Below are positions 53,961 through 62,685 of a DNA stretch of 64,000 nt, piece after piece; within the stretch, counting starts at the first letter, position 1, and every line of letters starts with the position of its first letter. This DNA comes from JAAYCU01 sp964401335 (GTDB lineage Bacteria > Planctomycetota > Phycisphaerae > UBA1845 > PWPN01). The position numbers and the translations under genes were made by a program. Where the stretch lies: assembly GCA_964401335.1 (NCBI GenBank), contig CAYNYK010000010.1, positions 1 to 64,000 on the forward strand, in the 5' to 3' direction. Under the pieces are notes generated by a model that did not search any database, was not told where the DNA came from, and worked only from the letters and a program-made list of their open reading frames with translations.

Positions 53961-56627
53961 CTACTCACCGGTGGTTTCCGGTGGGTCCGGAGTATTCTGC
54001 TCGGCGGCCCCCTCCGTCGGTGTTTCAGCCGCCGAGGTCGTATCGGTCGGCGGGGCCGCGGCTTCCGTTGCGACTTCGCCGCATGCCTCACCGGTCGCGT
54101 TTTCCTCCTCGCCGTTTTCCTCGCGGGCGATTCGGGCCACGGCCACCACCTCGTCACCCTCCTGGAGACGTAACAGGCGAACTCCCTGGGTTGCCCGCCC
54201 GATTTCCCGCAGCTCGGTCAAGTCCGTACGCAAAGCCAGCCCCTTGGCCGAAATCAGCATCATCTCGTCGGTATCCACCACGCTTTTGAGGGCGACCACC
54301 CGCCCGTTACGCTCGGTGGTTTTGATGTTGATGACTCCCTTGCCTCCGCGGCGGGTCTTGCGGTATTCGCTGACCTGGGTTCGCTTGCCGTAACCGAACT
54401 GACAGACGGTCAACAAGGAAGCGTTTTCGTTGGTCACTACCATGTCCACCACGCGATCATCGTTACGCAGGGCGATCCCCTTTACGCCATGAGCACTGCG
54501 TCCCATGGCCCGAACGTCCTGCTCGTCAAAACGCACCGCCCAGCCGTTGCGCGTTCCCAGCACGATCTCGTCGTTACCGGTGGTTTGGCCCACCCCGATT
54601 AACTCGTCGTCGGGGTCAAGCCCGATAGCGATGATCCCGTTGGCCCGCGGGCGACTGAAGGCGGCCAGCGGTGTTTTCTTGATGATGCCCTTGGCGGTCG
54701 CGAAAAAGACGAACCGTTCCTCGAACTGGCGGACGGCCAGTACGGCGGTTTGCACTTCATTGGGCTGCATCTGCAACAGATTGGCGATCGACCGCCCGCG
54801 GCTGGTACGCTGCATGGCGGGCACGTCATATACTTTGAGCCAGTAAACCCGTCCGCGATTGGTGAAAAACAGCAAATAGTCGTGAGTGCCGGCCGCGAAT
54901 AGATATTCCAGGAAATCACCCTCGCGCGTATCGCCGCCCTTGATCCCCTTGCCGCCCCGTCCCTGCTTGCGGTATTCGTCGAGATCGACCCGCTTGATGT
55001 AACCTTCCCGGCTGATGGTCACCATCACCTGTTCGTCGGGGATCAGGTGTTCCATGCGGAATTCGCCCACCTCGCCGGTGATTTCCGTTCGCCGCTTGTC
55101 CCCGTATTTTTCCTTGATCTCGAAAAGGTCTTCACGAATGATGTCCAAGACCAGGCTTTCATCGCGCAGCACCGCCTGATACCCTTCGATTTCCTCGACC
55201 AGCTTGGCGTATTCATCAGCCAGCTTTTCCATCTCCAGCCCGGTTAACCGCTGTAATTGCATGGCCAGGATGGCCTCGGCCTGCGTGCCGGTCAGATGCT
55301 GGTCCTCCCTGGTGGCTCGTTGGACGAATTTCTCGGGCAGCATCTTCACGAACGCGCCGTGTTCCGACAGCCGAAGCCCACGATCCATCAACCGTTGCCG
55401 GGCGGTCGCCGGGTCCGGCGACTGTTTGATTAATTCGATGATTTCATCGATGTCCCCGACCGCCAGGAGCAGGCCTTCCAACACATGGGCCCGCTGTTGG
55501 GCCTTGCGTAGCAGAAAGGTAGTCCGCCGGCGGATGACCTCCTTGCGATGGTCGATATAAACGTCGATCATCTGCCGGAGATTGAGGGTTCGCGGCTGAC
55601 GATTGATCAGGGCAATGTTCATCACCGTGTAATTCGTTTGCAACGGTGTGTACTGATATAACTGGTTGAGCACCACCTCGGGTACGGCGTCTTTTTTCAG
55701 TTCGACTACGAGGCGAGTCGCATATTTGCGATCGGATTCATCGCGCACGTCGGCGACATCCGGCATCTGTCCGTTTTTCACGCACTCCACGATCTTATCC
55801 TTGATCGTGGTGCGCAATACTTGGTAGGGGATTTCGTCGATGACAATTAAAGTCTTGTTCTTATGTTCCTCGTAATGGGTCTTGCCTCGTATGACCAAGG
55901 TACCGCGTCCGGTGCGGTAAGCGTCGCGAATGCCCGCCCGGCCGCAAATCATCCCACCGGTGGGAAAATCCGGTCCCTTGAGTCCGTTTTCCCCTTCCAT
56001 CAGTTCGTCGATGGTGATATGCGGATCGTCGAGTACGCGAATGATGGCGTCGACCATTTCCCTGATATTGTGCGGCGGGATGTTGGTGGCCATACCCACC
56101 GCGATGCCGGTGGAGCCGTTGACCAGCAGATTGGGGAACTTGCCCGGTAGAACGGTCGGTTCCTCGCGGGTTTCGTCGTAGTTCGGCTCAAAATCGACCG
56201 TTTCCATCTTCAGGTCGGCCAGCAGGTCGGGGGTTGGGGGGGCCATCCGGGCCTCGGTGTAACGCATGGCCGCCGGCGGATCACCGTCGATGGAACCGAA
56301 ATTACCCTGCCCGTCCACTAGCGGATAACGCAGGTTCCAATCCTGGGCCAGACGCACGAGGGTGGGATAGATGACCCCTTCGCCGTGGGGGTGATAATTA
56401 CCGCTGGTATCGCCGGCGATCTTGGCGCATTTACGATGCTGGGCCCGGGGCCCCAGATTGAGATCGTTCATCGCCACCAGAATGCGGCGTTGTGACGGCT
56501 TCAGCCCGTCGCGTGCGTCGGGCAACGCCCGCGACATGATCACGCTCATCGCATAGGTCAGATAGGAATCCTGAAGTTCCTCAACGATTGGTAGTTCGGT
56601 AACTTGATTCACCGGGGTATCGGGCAT
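53961..56627 (-). CDS. gyrA: DNA gyrase subunit A
   Basis: An 888-residue type IIA topoisomerase subunit. The catalytic tyrosine is Tyr123 in AAMRYTEARM. The C-terminal wrapping domain has a GyrA-box-like QGRGGKG, which favours GyrA over ParC. The tail after about residue 850 is Glu, Ala and Thr-rich. In the quinolone region, GDTSGNYHPHGEGVIYPTL replaces the E. coli Ser83 and Asp87 positions with Gly84 and Pro88. AGGAG lies 6 nt before the ATG. No gyrB lies in the window. Confidence 0.96.
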   Translation of the reverse strand: MPDTPVNQVTELPIVEELQDSYLTYAMSVIMSRALPDARDGLKPSQRRILVAMNDLNLGPRAQHRKCAKIAGDTSGNYHPHGEGVIYPTLVRLAQDWNLRYPLVDGQGNFGSIDGDPPAAMRYTEARMAPPTPDLLADLKMETVDFEPNYDETREEPTVLPGKFPNLLVNGSTGIAVGMATNIPPHNIREMVDAIIRVLDDPHITIDELMEGENGLKGPDFPTGGMICGRAGIRDAYRTGRGTLVIRGKTHYEEHKNKTLIVIDEIPYQVLRTTIKDKIVECVKNGQMPDVADVRDESDRKYATRLVVELKKDAVPEVVLNQLYQYTPLQTNYTVMNIALINRQPRTLNLRQMIDVYIDHRKEVIRRRTTFLLRKAQQRAHVLEGLLLAVGDIDEIIELIKQSPDPATARQRLMDRGLRLSEHGAFVKMLPEKFVQRATREDQHLTGTQAEAILAMQLQRLTGLEMEKLADEYAKLVEEIEGYQAVLRDESLVLDIIREDLFEIKEKYGDKRRTEITGEVGEFRMEHLIPDEQVMVTISREGYIKRVDLDEYRKQGRGGKGIKGGDTREGDFLEYLFAAGTHDYLLFFTNRGRVYWLKVYDVPAMQRTSRGRSIANLLQMQPNEVQTAVLAVRQFEERFVFFATAKGIIKKTPLAAFSRPRANGIIAIGLDPDDELIGVGQTTGNDEIVLGTRNGWAVRFDEQDVRAMGRSAHGVKGIALRNDDRVVDMVVTNENASLLTVCQFGYGKRTQVSEYRKTRRGGKGVINIKTTERNGRVVALKSVVDTDEMMLISAKGLALRTDLTELREIGRATQGVRLLRLQEGDEVVAVARIAREENGEEENATGEACGEVATEAAAPPTDTTSAAETPTEGAAEQNTPDPPETTGE

Positions 56628-56972
56628 CGGTGCTCCTGATTTCTTTTCAAACGGTACTATGGTGTGCCGCGGCCGTTGCGTTTATCGGCCTGAAACACGC
56701 GGGAATGGCCGTATCTCCAATCCATGCCCGCTTATCCAGAAACGGGCAAAAGCCCGGCCGCTCAAGTGTTTTTATAGCCGAATTCACGTTCCAACGCCAG
56801 TGCTTTTGCTCTGCGTAAACCCTTAAGCTATAAGGGGTTATAGGATGTATGCCGATGGTTCCGGATTCGTTTTTATTTCCCGTGTCTTTTGCCGGATTAG
56901 GAACGCCGCACAAAACCACTTAATTATGGTATATCCCGTCCAATAGATCTTATCAAATACGGTGGTGGACGT
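56628..56972. other. Gene-free spacer between gyrA and rpsA
   Basis: About 345 bases without a credible gene. It contains a small hairpin CCCTTA-AGCTA-TAAGGG (56820-56836) and AT-rich sequence up to 56960. It should hold the gyrA promoter and the rpsA 3' end, but no clear terminator is seen. Confidence 0.4.
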
Positions 56973-58559
56973 TTAGCCGAACAGGCTGAAGGATCCATGA
57001 TCGAGGCCGCCCTTGAGGGCTTTTTTACGTTTTTTCGCGGGCTGGGCGGGTTCCTCCGTGGCGGCCGGCTCCGGGCCGGTGTAGTCGGGCATCTCGGCCA
57101 CTTGTTTGAGGGAAAGCGAGATGCGCCGCCGGTCTTCATCGACGCTGATTACCTTGACCCGAACCGGGTCGCCTTCCTTCACCACGTCGCCGACGGAGAG
57201 CACGCGTTCGTGGCTCAATTCACTGATGTGGATCAACCACTCGACACCGGCGGTCAGCNNNNNNNNNNCCTTGGCGGAGGTGTGGAACGGTTTTTGGGTA
57301 AAATTAAATTTTTTGGTAAAACCCCACAAAACGGGGGGTATCCGGTAAAACGCGCCGAAATCCGCCACCCGCCGTACTATTCCGGACACGACGCTGTCGA
57401 TTGGCCAGCGGGTCATCGCCCCCATCCAGGGATCGTCGCCGACCTGCTTGAGGGACAAAGCAATGCGCTTGGCCTCGGGATCGACATTGAGCACCTTGAC
57501 CCGGACCACGTCGCCGACGTTGACCATTTCACTGGGGTGGCGAATGCGTCGTTCGAAGCTGAACTCGCTGATGGGCACCAGCCCTTCGACGCCTTCCTCC
57601 AGCTCGACAAAAGCACCGAAGTCGGCCAGGCGGCTCACCCGGCCGGTAATCACCGATTGGACGATCCACTTGTTCCGGGCGTCGGCCCACGGATCGGGCA
57701 TGACTTGTTTCAGGCCGAGGGCTACCTTGCGCTGATCGCGATCGACGCGGAGAATCTTGACCTCCAGCTTTTGGCCTACGCTTACCACGTCCTTGGGATC
57801 CTTGACGCGGGCGTGACTCATATCCCCCACGTGCAGCAGGCCGTCCACCCCGCCGATGTCCACGAAGGCGCCGTAGGGCATGATGGTCTTGACCGTGCCG
57901 GTGACCAGGTCGCCCTCAACGAGCGTTTCGAAGGCCCGCTCGCGGGCCTCTTCTTCCTCTTTGCGGAGGATGCCCCGCCGCGAGACGACGACCGATTTTT
58001 CACCTCGCCGAACCTCAACGACCTCGCAACGAAGCTTACGGTTGACGAAGGTCCGGAGATCTTCCTCCTCGATGCGGCCGAGCTCGACCTGGCTGATGGG
58101 CATGAAGGCCTTGATGCCGTTCAGGTTGAGTTCCAGACCGCCCTTGTTGTGGCCGGTGACTTTTCCCTCGACGATGACCCCCGGTTTGAGCGAATCCCAG
58201 GTGGCGGCCATCACCGCCCCCTCGCGCGAGAGGGTCAGTAGTCCCTCGGCTGCGTTGTAACCCGTGACGGCGAATTCGACGATGGAGCCGACCTGGGGCA
58301 ACTCCTGGCCGGCGAACTGGTCGGTGGACATAACGCCCTGGTCCTTGCCGCCGAGATCGATGAAGATGTCGCCGCCCTGGATGGCGATGACCCGGCCACG
58401 GCGGATCTGATCGCCGGTGAGGGCGGATCGGGCCTCCGGCTGATCGAAGTCCATAAAGCTATCGGCACCCATGTCGCCCAGAGCTTCGGCCAGCTCCCGC
58501 TCCAGCTCCGCGTCGAGGGAATCGTTCGGTTCCGAAAAATCGTTGTTTTGGCTGCTCAT
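56973..58559 (-). CDS. rpsA: 30S ribosomal protein S1 (assembly-damaged)
   Basis: The 528 codons include a 10-N gap. Five S1 RNA-binding domains are visible: GRVIAIQGGDIFIDLGGKDQ; GKVTGHNKGGLELNLNGIKA; GTVKTIMPYGAFVDIGGVDG; GRVSRLADFGAFVELEEGVE; GIVRRVADFGAF then TAGVEWLIHISELS. In the last, the few residues expected between GAF and TAGVEW are replaced by about 27 odd residues plus the gap (57259-57346), so the true protein is shorter. S1 holds mRNA on the 30S subunit. A possible promoter (TTGAAG, 18 nt, GATAAT at 58659-58630) lies upstream. Confidence 0.9.
   Translation of the reverse strand: MSSQNNDFSEPNDSLDAELERELAEALGDMGADSFMDFDQPEARSALTGDQIRRGRVIAIQGGDIFIDLGGKDQGVMSTDQFAGQELPQVGSIVEFAVTGYNAAEGLLTLSREGAVMAATWDSLKPGVIVEGKVTGHNKGGLELNLNGIKAFMPISQVELGRIEEEDLRTFVNRKLRCEVVEVRRGEKSVVVSRRGILRKEEEEARERAFETLVEGDLVTGTVKTIMPYGAFVDIGGVDGLLHVGDMSHARVKDPKDVVSVGQKLEVKILRVDRDQRKVALGLKQVMPDPWADARNKWIVQSVITGRVSRLADFGAFVELEEGVEGLVPISEFSFERRIRHPSEMVNVGDVVRVKVLNVDPEAKRIALSLKQVGDDPWMGAMTRWPIDSVVSGIVRRVADFGAFYRIPPVLWGFTKKFNFTQKPFHTSAKXXXXLTAGVEWLIHISELSHERVLSVGDVVKEGDPVRVKVISVDEDRRRISLSLKQVAEMPDYTGPEPAATEEPAQPAKKRKKALKGGLDHGSFSLFG
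57259..57346. other. Assembly gap (10 N) with adjoining low-quality sequence in rpsA
   Basis: Ten N at 57259-57268. The next 78 bases are rich in homopolymers and encode residues with no counterpart in the other four S1 domains. Reading normal S1 sequence on both sides suggests these bases are an error-rich read end or misjoin and not real coding DNA. Confidence 0.8.
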
Positions 58560-58782
58560 GCTTGCTACTTCTTTTCAATCCTTATGCGGGTTCACGTCTG
58601 GGGGGTCTCCCCATTTCCACGAAACCGGTATTATCGCGTAAACCCGGCCCCCTCTTCAAGGCGGGTATTTATGGAATCGGGTCTGCTGTCGATCAAGATG
58701 CCACTTTACCTGCTATGATTAAAGAGGTATTCTTGATGGACGAATGGTTTTTAAGGGTGGCAATGCCTTTCAGGATAGCGCC

Positions 58783-59160
58783 ATGGATGTGAGAAAACAG
58801 GTGGCTTATTGGCGAAACGGCGCCGACGAAGCTCTTGAAGTCGCCCACATCCTTTGGGAGAAGGATAAAACACCCGAAGCCATGTTTTTCACTCATTTAG
58901 CCCTTGAGAAAATACTGAAAGCACGGGTTATCCTGAAGACCGCGGATTTGCCACCCAGAATTCACAATCTCGTGCGTTTGGCTGAAATCACGGCCGTGCC
59001 TTTCACGAGTGAACAAATGACTTTTTTAAGAGGCATGAATGCTTACCAGATGCAGGGACGTTATCCAGAAGACTTTCCCATGATTATATCGAGGGAAACC
59101 GCCAGGGACGACATGGCCGCGGCGGAGGAGATGTTGGCATGGTTGAAAAAACAATTATAA
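58783..59160 (+). CDS. HEPN-domain protein of a HEPN-MNT pair
   Basis: A 125-residue helical protein: VAYWRNGADEALEVAHILWE, FFTHLALEKILKARVI, HNLVRLAEI and NAYQMQGRYPED follow the HEPN pattern. I do not find the R-x4-6-H motif of RNase-type HEPN toxins, so catalytic activity is doubtful. The ATG at 58783 has AGGA upstream. It overlaps the downstream nucleotidyltransferase gene by 22 nt, the normal arrangement of these two-gene modules. Confidence 0.88.
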   Translation: MDVRKQVAYWRNGADEALEVAHILWEKDKTPEAMFFTHLALEKILKARVILKTADLPPRIHNLVRLAEITAVPFTSEQMTFLRGMNAYQMQGRYPEDFPMIISRETARDDMAAAEEMLAWLKKQL

Positions 59161-59504
59161 CCGCCATTCGTCGCTATCTGCGTGCCTTGCCCGCTTATGG
59201 GATTCATGCTCGTCAGGCCGTTCTTTTTGGATCTTGCGTGCGTGGGCAAGCTCATTCATGGAGCGATATCGATCTTGTGGTCATCGCTCCTGAGTTTGAT
59301 GGACAGCCAACTGTTCAAAAGGTGAAGCAACTTTGGATTGCTACCGGAGTTTCCGACAATCGCATCGAGCCGATTCCGTGCGGGGAAAAAGAATGGGATA
59401 CCCCAAGCGGCCGGCCCATTTTGGAAATCGCCCGCCGTGAAGGTCTTCTTATTTCTCCAGAGCAGGACGAATCCCCTTTGCATCCGTCGGACCGTTCGTT
59501 ATAG
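59139..59504 (+). CDS. MNT-type nucleotidyltransferase of a HEPN-MNT pair
   Basis: A 121-residue minimal nucleotidyltransferase. The motif G-S-x10-D-x-D is exact: G31-S32 in LFGSCVRGQAH, then D43 and D45 in SDIDLVV. In characterised systems the MNT protein AMPylates and neutralises its HEPN partner. Starting inside the HEPN gene implies coupled translation. A defence or toxin-antitoxin role is inferred from family and arrangement. Confidence 0.9.
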   Translation: MVEKTIITAIRRYLRALPAYGIHARQAVLFGSCVRGQAHSWSDIDLVVIAPEFDGQPTVQKVKQLWIATGVSDNRIEPIPCGEKEWDTPSGRPILEIARREGLLISPEQDESPLHPSDRSL

Positions 59505-59557
59505 TTCCCCATCAGTGTCAGGGATAATCTGTACGTCAATAATCGAGGGCATGAATC

Positions 59558-61096
59558 ATGGCACTTCTTTGCGGCATTGATATCGGCACGTCGGCGACCA
59601 AGACTTTGTTGTGCGACGAGTGGGGCAGGGTGCTGGCCACCGCCAGCGTGGAATATCCGGTGTATGCGCCGAAGCCCGGCTGGTCCGAGCAGGAGCCGGA
59701 GGACTGGTGGAAGGCGACGGTCAAGGGCATCGCCCTGGTGTGCAAGAAGGCGAAAAGAAAGCCGAGCCAGATTACCGGGATCGGGTTGTCCGGGCAGATG
59801 CATGGCAGCGTGTTCGTGGATCGGGCCGGACGCTCGCTCCGCCGGGCGCTGCTCTGGAACGACCAGCGGACGGCAGCCGAATGCGCCGAAATCGAGAAAA
59901 AGGCCGGTGGGCGAAAGCAACTCATCAAGATGGTTTCCAACGTGGCCCTCACCGGCTTTACTGCCCCGAAAATCCTTTGGGTCCGCAAGCACGACCCGAA
60001 GACCTATGGCAAGACGTTCAAGATTCTTTTGCCCAAGGATTACATCCGGCTTTGTTTGACCGGCGAATACGCGGCGGAGGTGTCGGACGCGGCCGGCACG
60101 CTGCTGCTCGACGTTAAAAACCGGCGTTGGCATACCGGCTTGCTAAGTAAACTCGGTATCGACGCCGACCTGATGGCCCCGGTGTACGAGTCGCCGGAAG
60201 TGACCGGGAAAATCTCCGCGGCGGCGGCCAGGCTCACCGGTCTCAAGGAAGGCACACCGGTGGTCGGCGGGGCGGGTGACCAGCCGGCCGGCGCGGTGGG
60301 TAATGGTATCGTGCGGGCGGGGATTGTCTCGGCCACGATGGGCACCAGCGGGGTGGTCTTCGCCCATGCGGATCGGCCGGTACCCAACGAAGAAGGTAAT
60401 CTGCAGTCCTTCTGTCATGCCGTACCGGGCAAATGGTGCGTATTTGGGTGTATGCTGTCGGCCGGTGGCAGCTTCCAATGGTTGCGCAATACTTTGCTGG
60501 CCGAACAGGTCAAGGCGGCCGTCAAGGCCAAGCAAGATCCCGGCCAACTGTATCCCCGGATGGTCAAGGAGGCGGAATTCGCCCCACCCGGATGCGAGGG
60601 GCTGGTTTTCCTGCCGTATCTGACCGGCGAACGATGCCCGTATCCCGACCCGGACGCTCGGGGGGCATGGATCGGGTTGACCGTGCGGCATAATCGGGCG
60701 CACATGGTTCGGGCCGTGTTGGAAGGGATTACCTTCGGAATGCGTGATCAGATCGAGATCATGCGCGGCCGGGGGGTTCCGATCAGCGAGGTACGGTTAA
60801 GCGGTGGCGGGTCGGCCAGCAAGTTCTGGCGACAAATGCAGGCAGATATGTATAAGGCCAAGGCAGTGACGATCAATACGCAGGAAGGCGGAGCCTTGGG
60901 CGTGGCCCTGCTGGCCGCCGTGGGCACGGGCGTTTATTCAAGCGTACCGGAAGCCTGTGCGGCCGCCATCAAGGTGACGGAAACATTGCGGCCAAACCAG
61001 AAGGTCGCCCGGATTTATGATCGGCTGTATCCGGTCTATCGTTCGCTCTATCAGACCCTGCGGGCTGATTTCAAGCAATTGGGGCGAATGGCTTGA
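59558..61096 (+). CDS. xylB: Xylulokinase (FGGY family carbohydrate kinase)
   Basis: A 512-residue sugar kinase that phosphorylates D-xylulose. It has the N-terminal ATPase-fold block GIDIGTSATKTLLCDEWG, the XylB-like GLSGQMHG, SGVVFAHA, and the C-terminal FGGY block VRLSGGGSASKFWRQMQADM. Length and GQMHG favour xylulokinase over glycerol or gluconate kinase. GAGGG lies 10 nt before the ATG. No xylose isomerase or transporter is nearby. Confidence 0.92.
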   Translation: MALLCGIDIGTSATKTLLCDEWGRVLATASVEYPVYAPKPGWSEQEPEDWWKATVKGIALVCKKAKRKPSQITGIGLSGQMHGSVFVDRAGRSLRRALLWNDQRTAAECAEIEKKAGGRKQLIKMVSNVALTGFTAPKILWVRKHDPKTYGKTFKILLPKDYIRLCLTGEYAAEVSDAAGTLLLDVKNRRWHTGLLSKLGIDADLMAPVYESPEVTGKISAAAARLTGLKEGTPVVGGAGDQPAGAVGNGIVRAGIVSATMGTSGVVFAHADRPVPNEEGNLQSFCHAVPGKWCVFGCMLSAGGSFQWLRNTLLAEQVKAAVKAKQDPGQLYPRMVKEAEFAPPGCEGLVFLPYLTGERCPYPDPDARGAWIGLTVRHNRAHMVRAVLEGITFGMRDQIEIMRGRGVPISEVRLSGGGSASKFWRQMQADMYKAKAVTINTQEGGALGVALLAAVGTGVYSSVPEACAAAIKVTETLRPNQKVARIYDRLYPVYRSLYQTLRADFKQLGRMA

Positions 61097-61196
61097 AAAA
61101 TCCATGTTCGTGGCGTGAATGCATTTATTGCAGTCTTGCAATAGGGAAGGGGATACTTGTCGGTCTCCGACGATTTTTCGCCGGCGGTTTGAACGG

Positions 61197-61225
61197 TTGC
61201 AGTGACAGGTGGTGATCCTTATACT
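61197..61225 (+). promoter_or_regulatory. Sigma70-type promoter candidate
   Basis: TTGCAG and TATACT with a 17-nt spacer, about 100 nt before the first of three small exported-protein genes. Expected transcript start is near 61232. Weak hairpin GTCGG/CCGAC with a short T-run lies just before it (61159-61178) and may end the xylB transcript. Confidence 0.5.
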
Positions 61226-61323
61226 GTCTTCGGCGGTAGGATCGTGACGAGGGATGGCGCGGTGCTCTCGTTCGGGAGGTTTTTCTCAGTCACCGAAACG
61301 GTACCAACGTGAGGTGTTCGGCA

Positions 61324-61659
61324 ATGTATAAGCGTATGCACCAGTGGTTCAACTGGATTATGTTGGTCAGCGGGGCCAGCCTGCTTGGCATGCCTTGGTA
61401 TATTCGCGACGACACGACGGTCGGAGGGTTCGGTAACGTAGGTTTCAATACAAGTTGCCAGCAATACTGGGCCAACGGTATCCAGGATGCCATCGATGAG
61501 TGTTACATCTTCGATTGCGAAGAACCGTGGGCGGGTGGTGCCTTCGATCCCTGTGGGACGAACCCACTTTTAACGGATTGTGCGAATACCGTGACAACGG
61601 ACACCACGACTACGGGGACTGATACGAATACGGATACGGATACAAATACCAACCAGTAG
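61324..61659 (+). CDS. Small exported protein with Thr/Asp-rich tail
   Basis: A 111-residue protein of unknown function. The N-terminal hydrophobic part (WFNWIMLVSGASLLG) suggests export. The middle has conserved-looking cysteines (TSCQQYW, ECYIFDCEEPW, DPCGTNP, TDCANT). The tail is a low-complexity Thr/Asp/Asn run (TDTTTTGTDTNTDTDTNTNQ). GAGG lies 9 nt before the ATG at 61324. The next gene shares the layout: hydrophobic start, Cys-rich middle with DPCGT or NPCGT, and Thr-rich tail. Confidence 0.7.
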   Translation: MYKRMHQWFNWIMLVSGASLLGMPWYIRDDTTVGGFGNVGFNTSCQQYWANGIQDAIDECYIFDCEEPWAGGAFDPCGTNPLLTDCANTVTTDTTTTGTDTNTDTDTNTNQ

Positions 61660-61742
61660 GATTGGCCAAAGGTCGGAAATACGACGGATTGATCCGAGAC
61701 GCAGGATTGGCCGCGGGGTTGATAATTGGGTAAGGCGGATTT

Positions 61743-62045
61743 ATGAAAGCATGGAAAATCCAGCAAATGATTTGGCGCTTCCTTTTGGCGTTGACCCTCG
61801 GGGGTATGCTGAACGGCATGAGTTGCGGCGGGTTGAAGGACATTGCCGCCAATTTTAATCCCTGTGGCACGCTGCTGAACTGCGATCCCTACGAATACGA
61901 TTGGTTGTTTATCGACCGCTTCCCCAACTGGGATATCGATCCGACTTGTACGATTCCCGGTGCTTGTAGTGGTACGGGAACGACCACGGGTACCGCGACC
62001 ACGGGCACGACTACAGGCACGAATACGGGAACCACGACCCAATAA
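61743..62045 (+). CDS. Small exported (lipo)protein with Thr/Gly-rich tail
   Basis: A 100-residue protein. The signal region ends LGGMLNGMSCGG, where Cys could be a lipidation site. The middle reads NFNPCGTLLNCDPYEYDWLF and the tail is Thr/Gly-rich (TGTTTGTATTGTTTGTNTG). It appears distantly related to the preceding gene by layout and by PCGT-NPLLTDC/NPCGT-LLNCD similarity. The function is not recognised. Confidence 0.7.
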   Translation: MKAWKIQQMIWRFLLALTLGGMLNGMSCGGLKDIAANFNPCGTLLNCDPYEYDWLFIDRFPNWDIDPTCTIPGACSGTGTTTGTATTGTTTGTNTGTTTQ

Positions 62046-62214
62046 AAGACTTGGCTTGGGTTTCCCCTTTGTGAATGGTGGCTGGCGAGATTTTTGGAAA
62101 TCCCAACGGGTGGGGAGGGGAAAAAGCCGATAGGAATGGATAGACCGGTTATGGCGCGGCGATCGGTGGGAAGGTCAACGTTTCGTGGCGTCCAACTCAT
62201 TCAAGGAGCCGATT

Positions 62215-62370
62215 ATGAATCGGAGTAATCTGAAAAAGCTGTGTTTTGTTTTACTTTGCGGTGGAACGCTGTTACAGAGTACCGGATGCAGCGCCATCGT
62301 CTCGTCGTTGATGGCCAGTCTGATTCCCACGCTGGTTTCGGGACTGGTTTCGGGCATGCTGGGCGTCTGA
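62215..62370 (+). CDS. Very small lipoprotein
   Basis: A 51-residue protein. The signal (KLCFVLLCGGTLLQSTGC) ends in a lipobox-like STGC, leaving about 27 residues, mostly hydrophobic with regular Ser and Leu (SAIVSSLMASLIPTLVSGLV). AAGGAG lies 7 nt before the ATG at 62215. Third of three small exported-protein genes; a terminator follows. Confidence 0.68.
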   Translation: MNRSNLKKLCFVLLCGGTLLQSTGCSAIVSSLMASLIPTLVSGLVSGMLGV

Positions 62371-62403
62371 TTTCGTTCATCCGGAACTTTCGAACAAGAC
62401 AAT

Positions 62404-62442
62404 CATCGCCGCGTCAAATCGGCTCGGCGATGGTTTGTTTTT
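62404..62442 (+). terminator. Intrinsic terminator
   Basis: CATCGCCG pairs with CGGCGATG across a 13-nt loop, followed by GTTTGTTTTT. Placed 33 nt after the small lipoprotein gene. The rest of 62371-62685 shows no gene. Confidence 0.75.
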
Positions 62443-62685
62443 ACCCGGCGAGAAAGTGAAACAAAATCCGATGATAAGCCGGTTATCGGACGAGTAGCTA
62501 ACGGATCGAATTGGATGGACGATGTGGCCCGCCATGCGTTAAAACCATTGCCAGGCATTAGTTACGCGATATTCACATATCCCATTCTTCGCGGATACGC
62601 ATAATCAACGTCTAATAACTTCGGTTGCCCCTCGCATTGACCGATGAACAAGGCTGATATCGGTCCTTGCTGAGGGTCTGTATTC

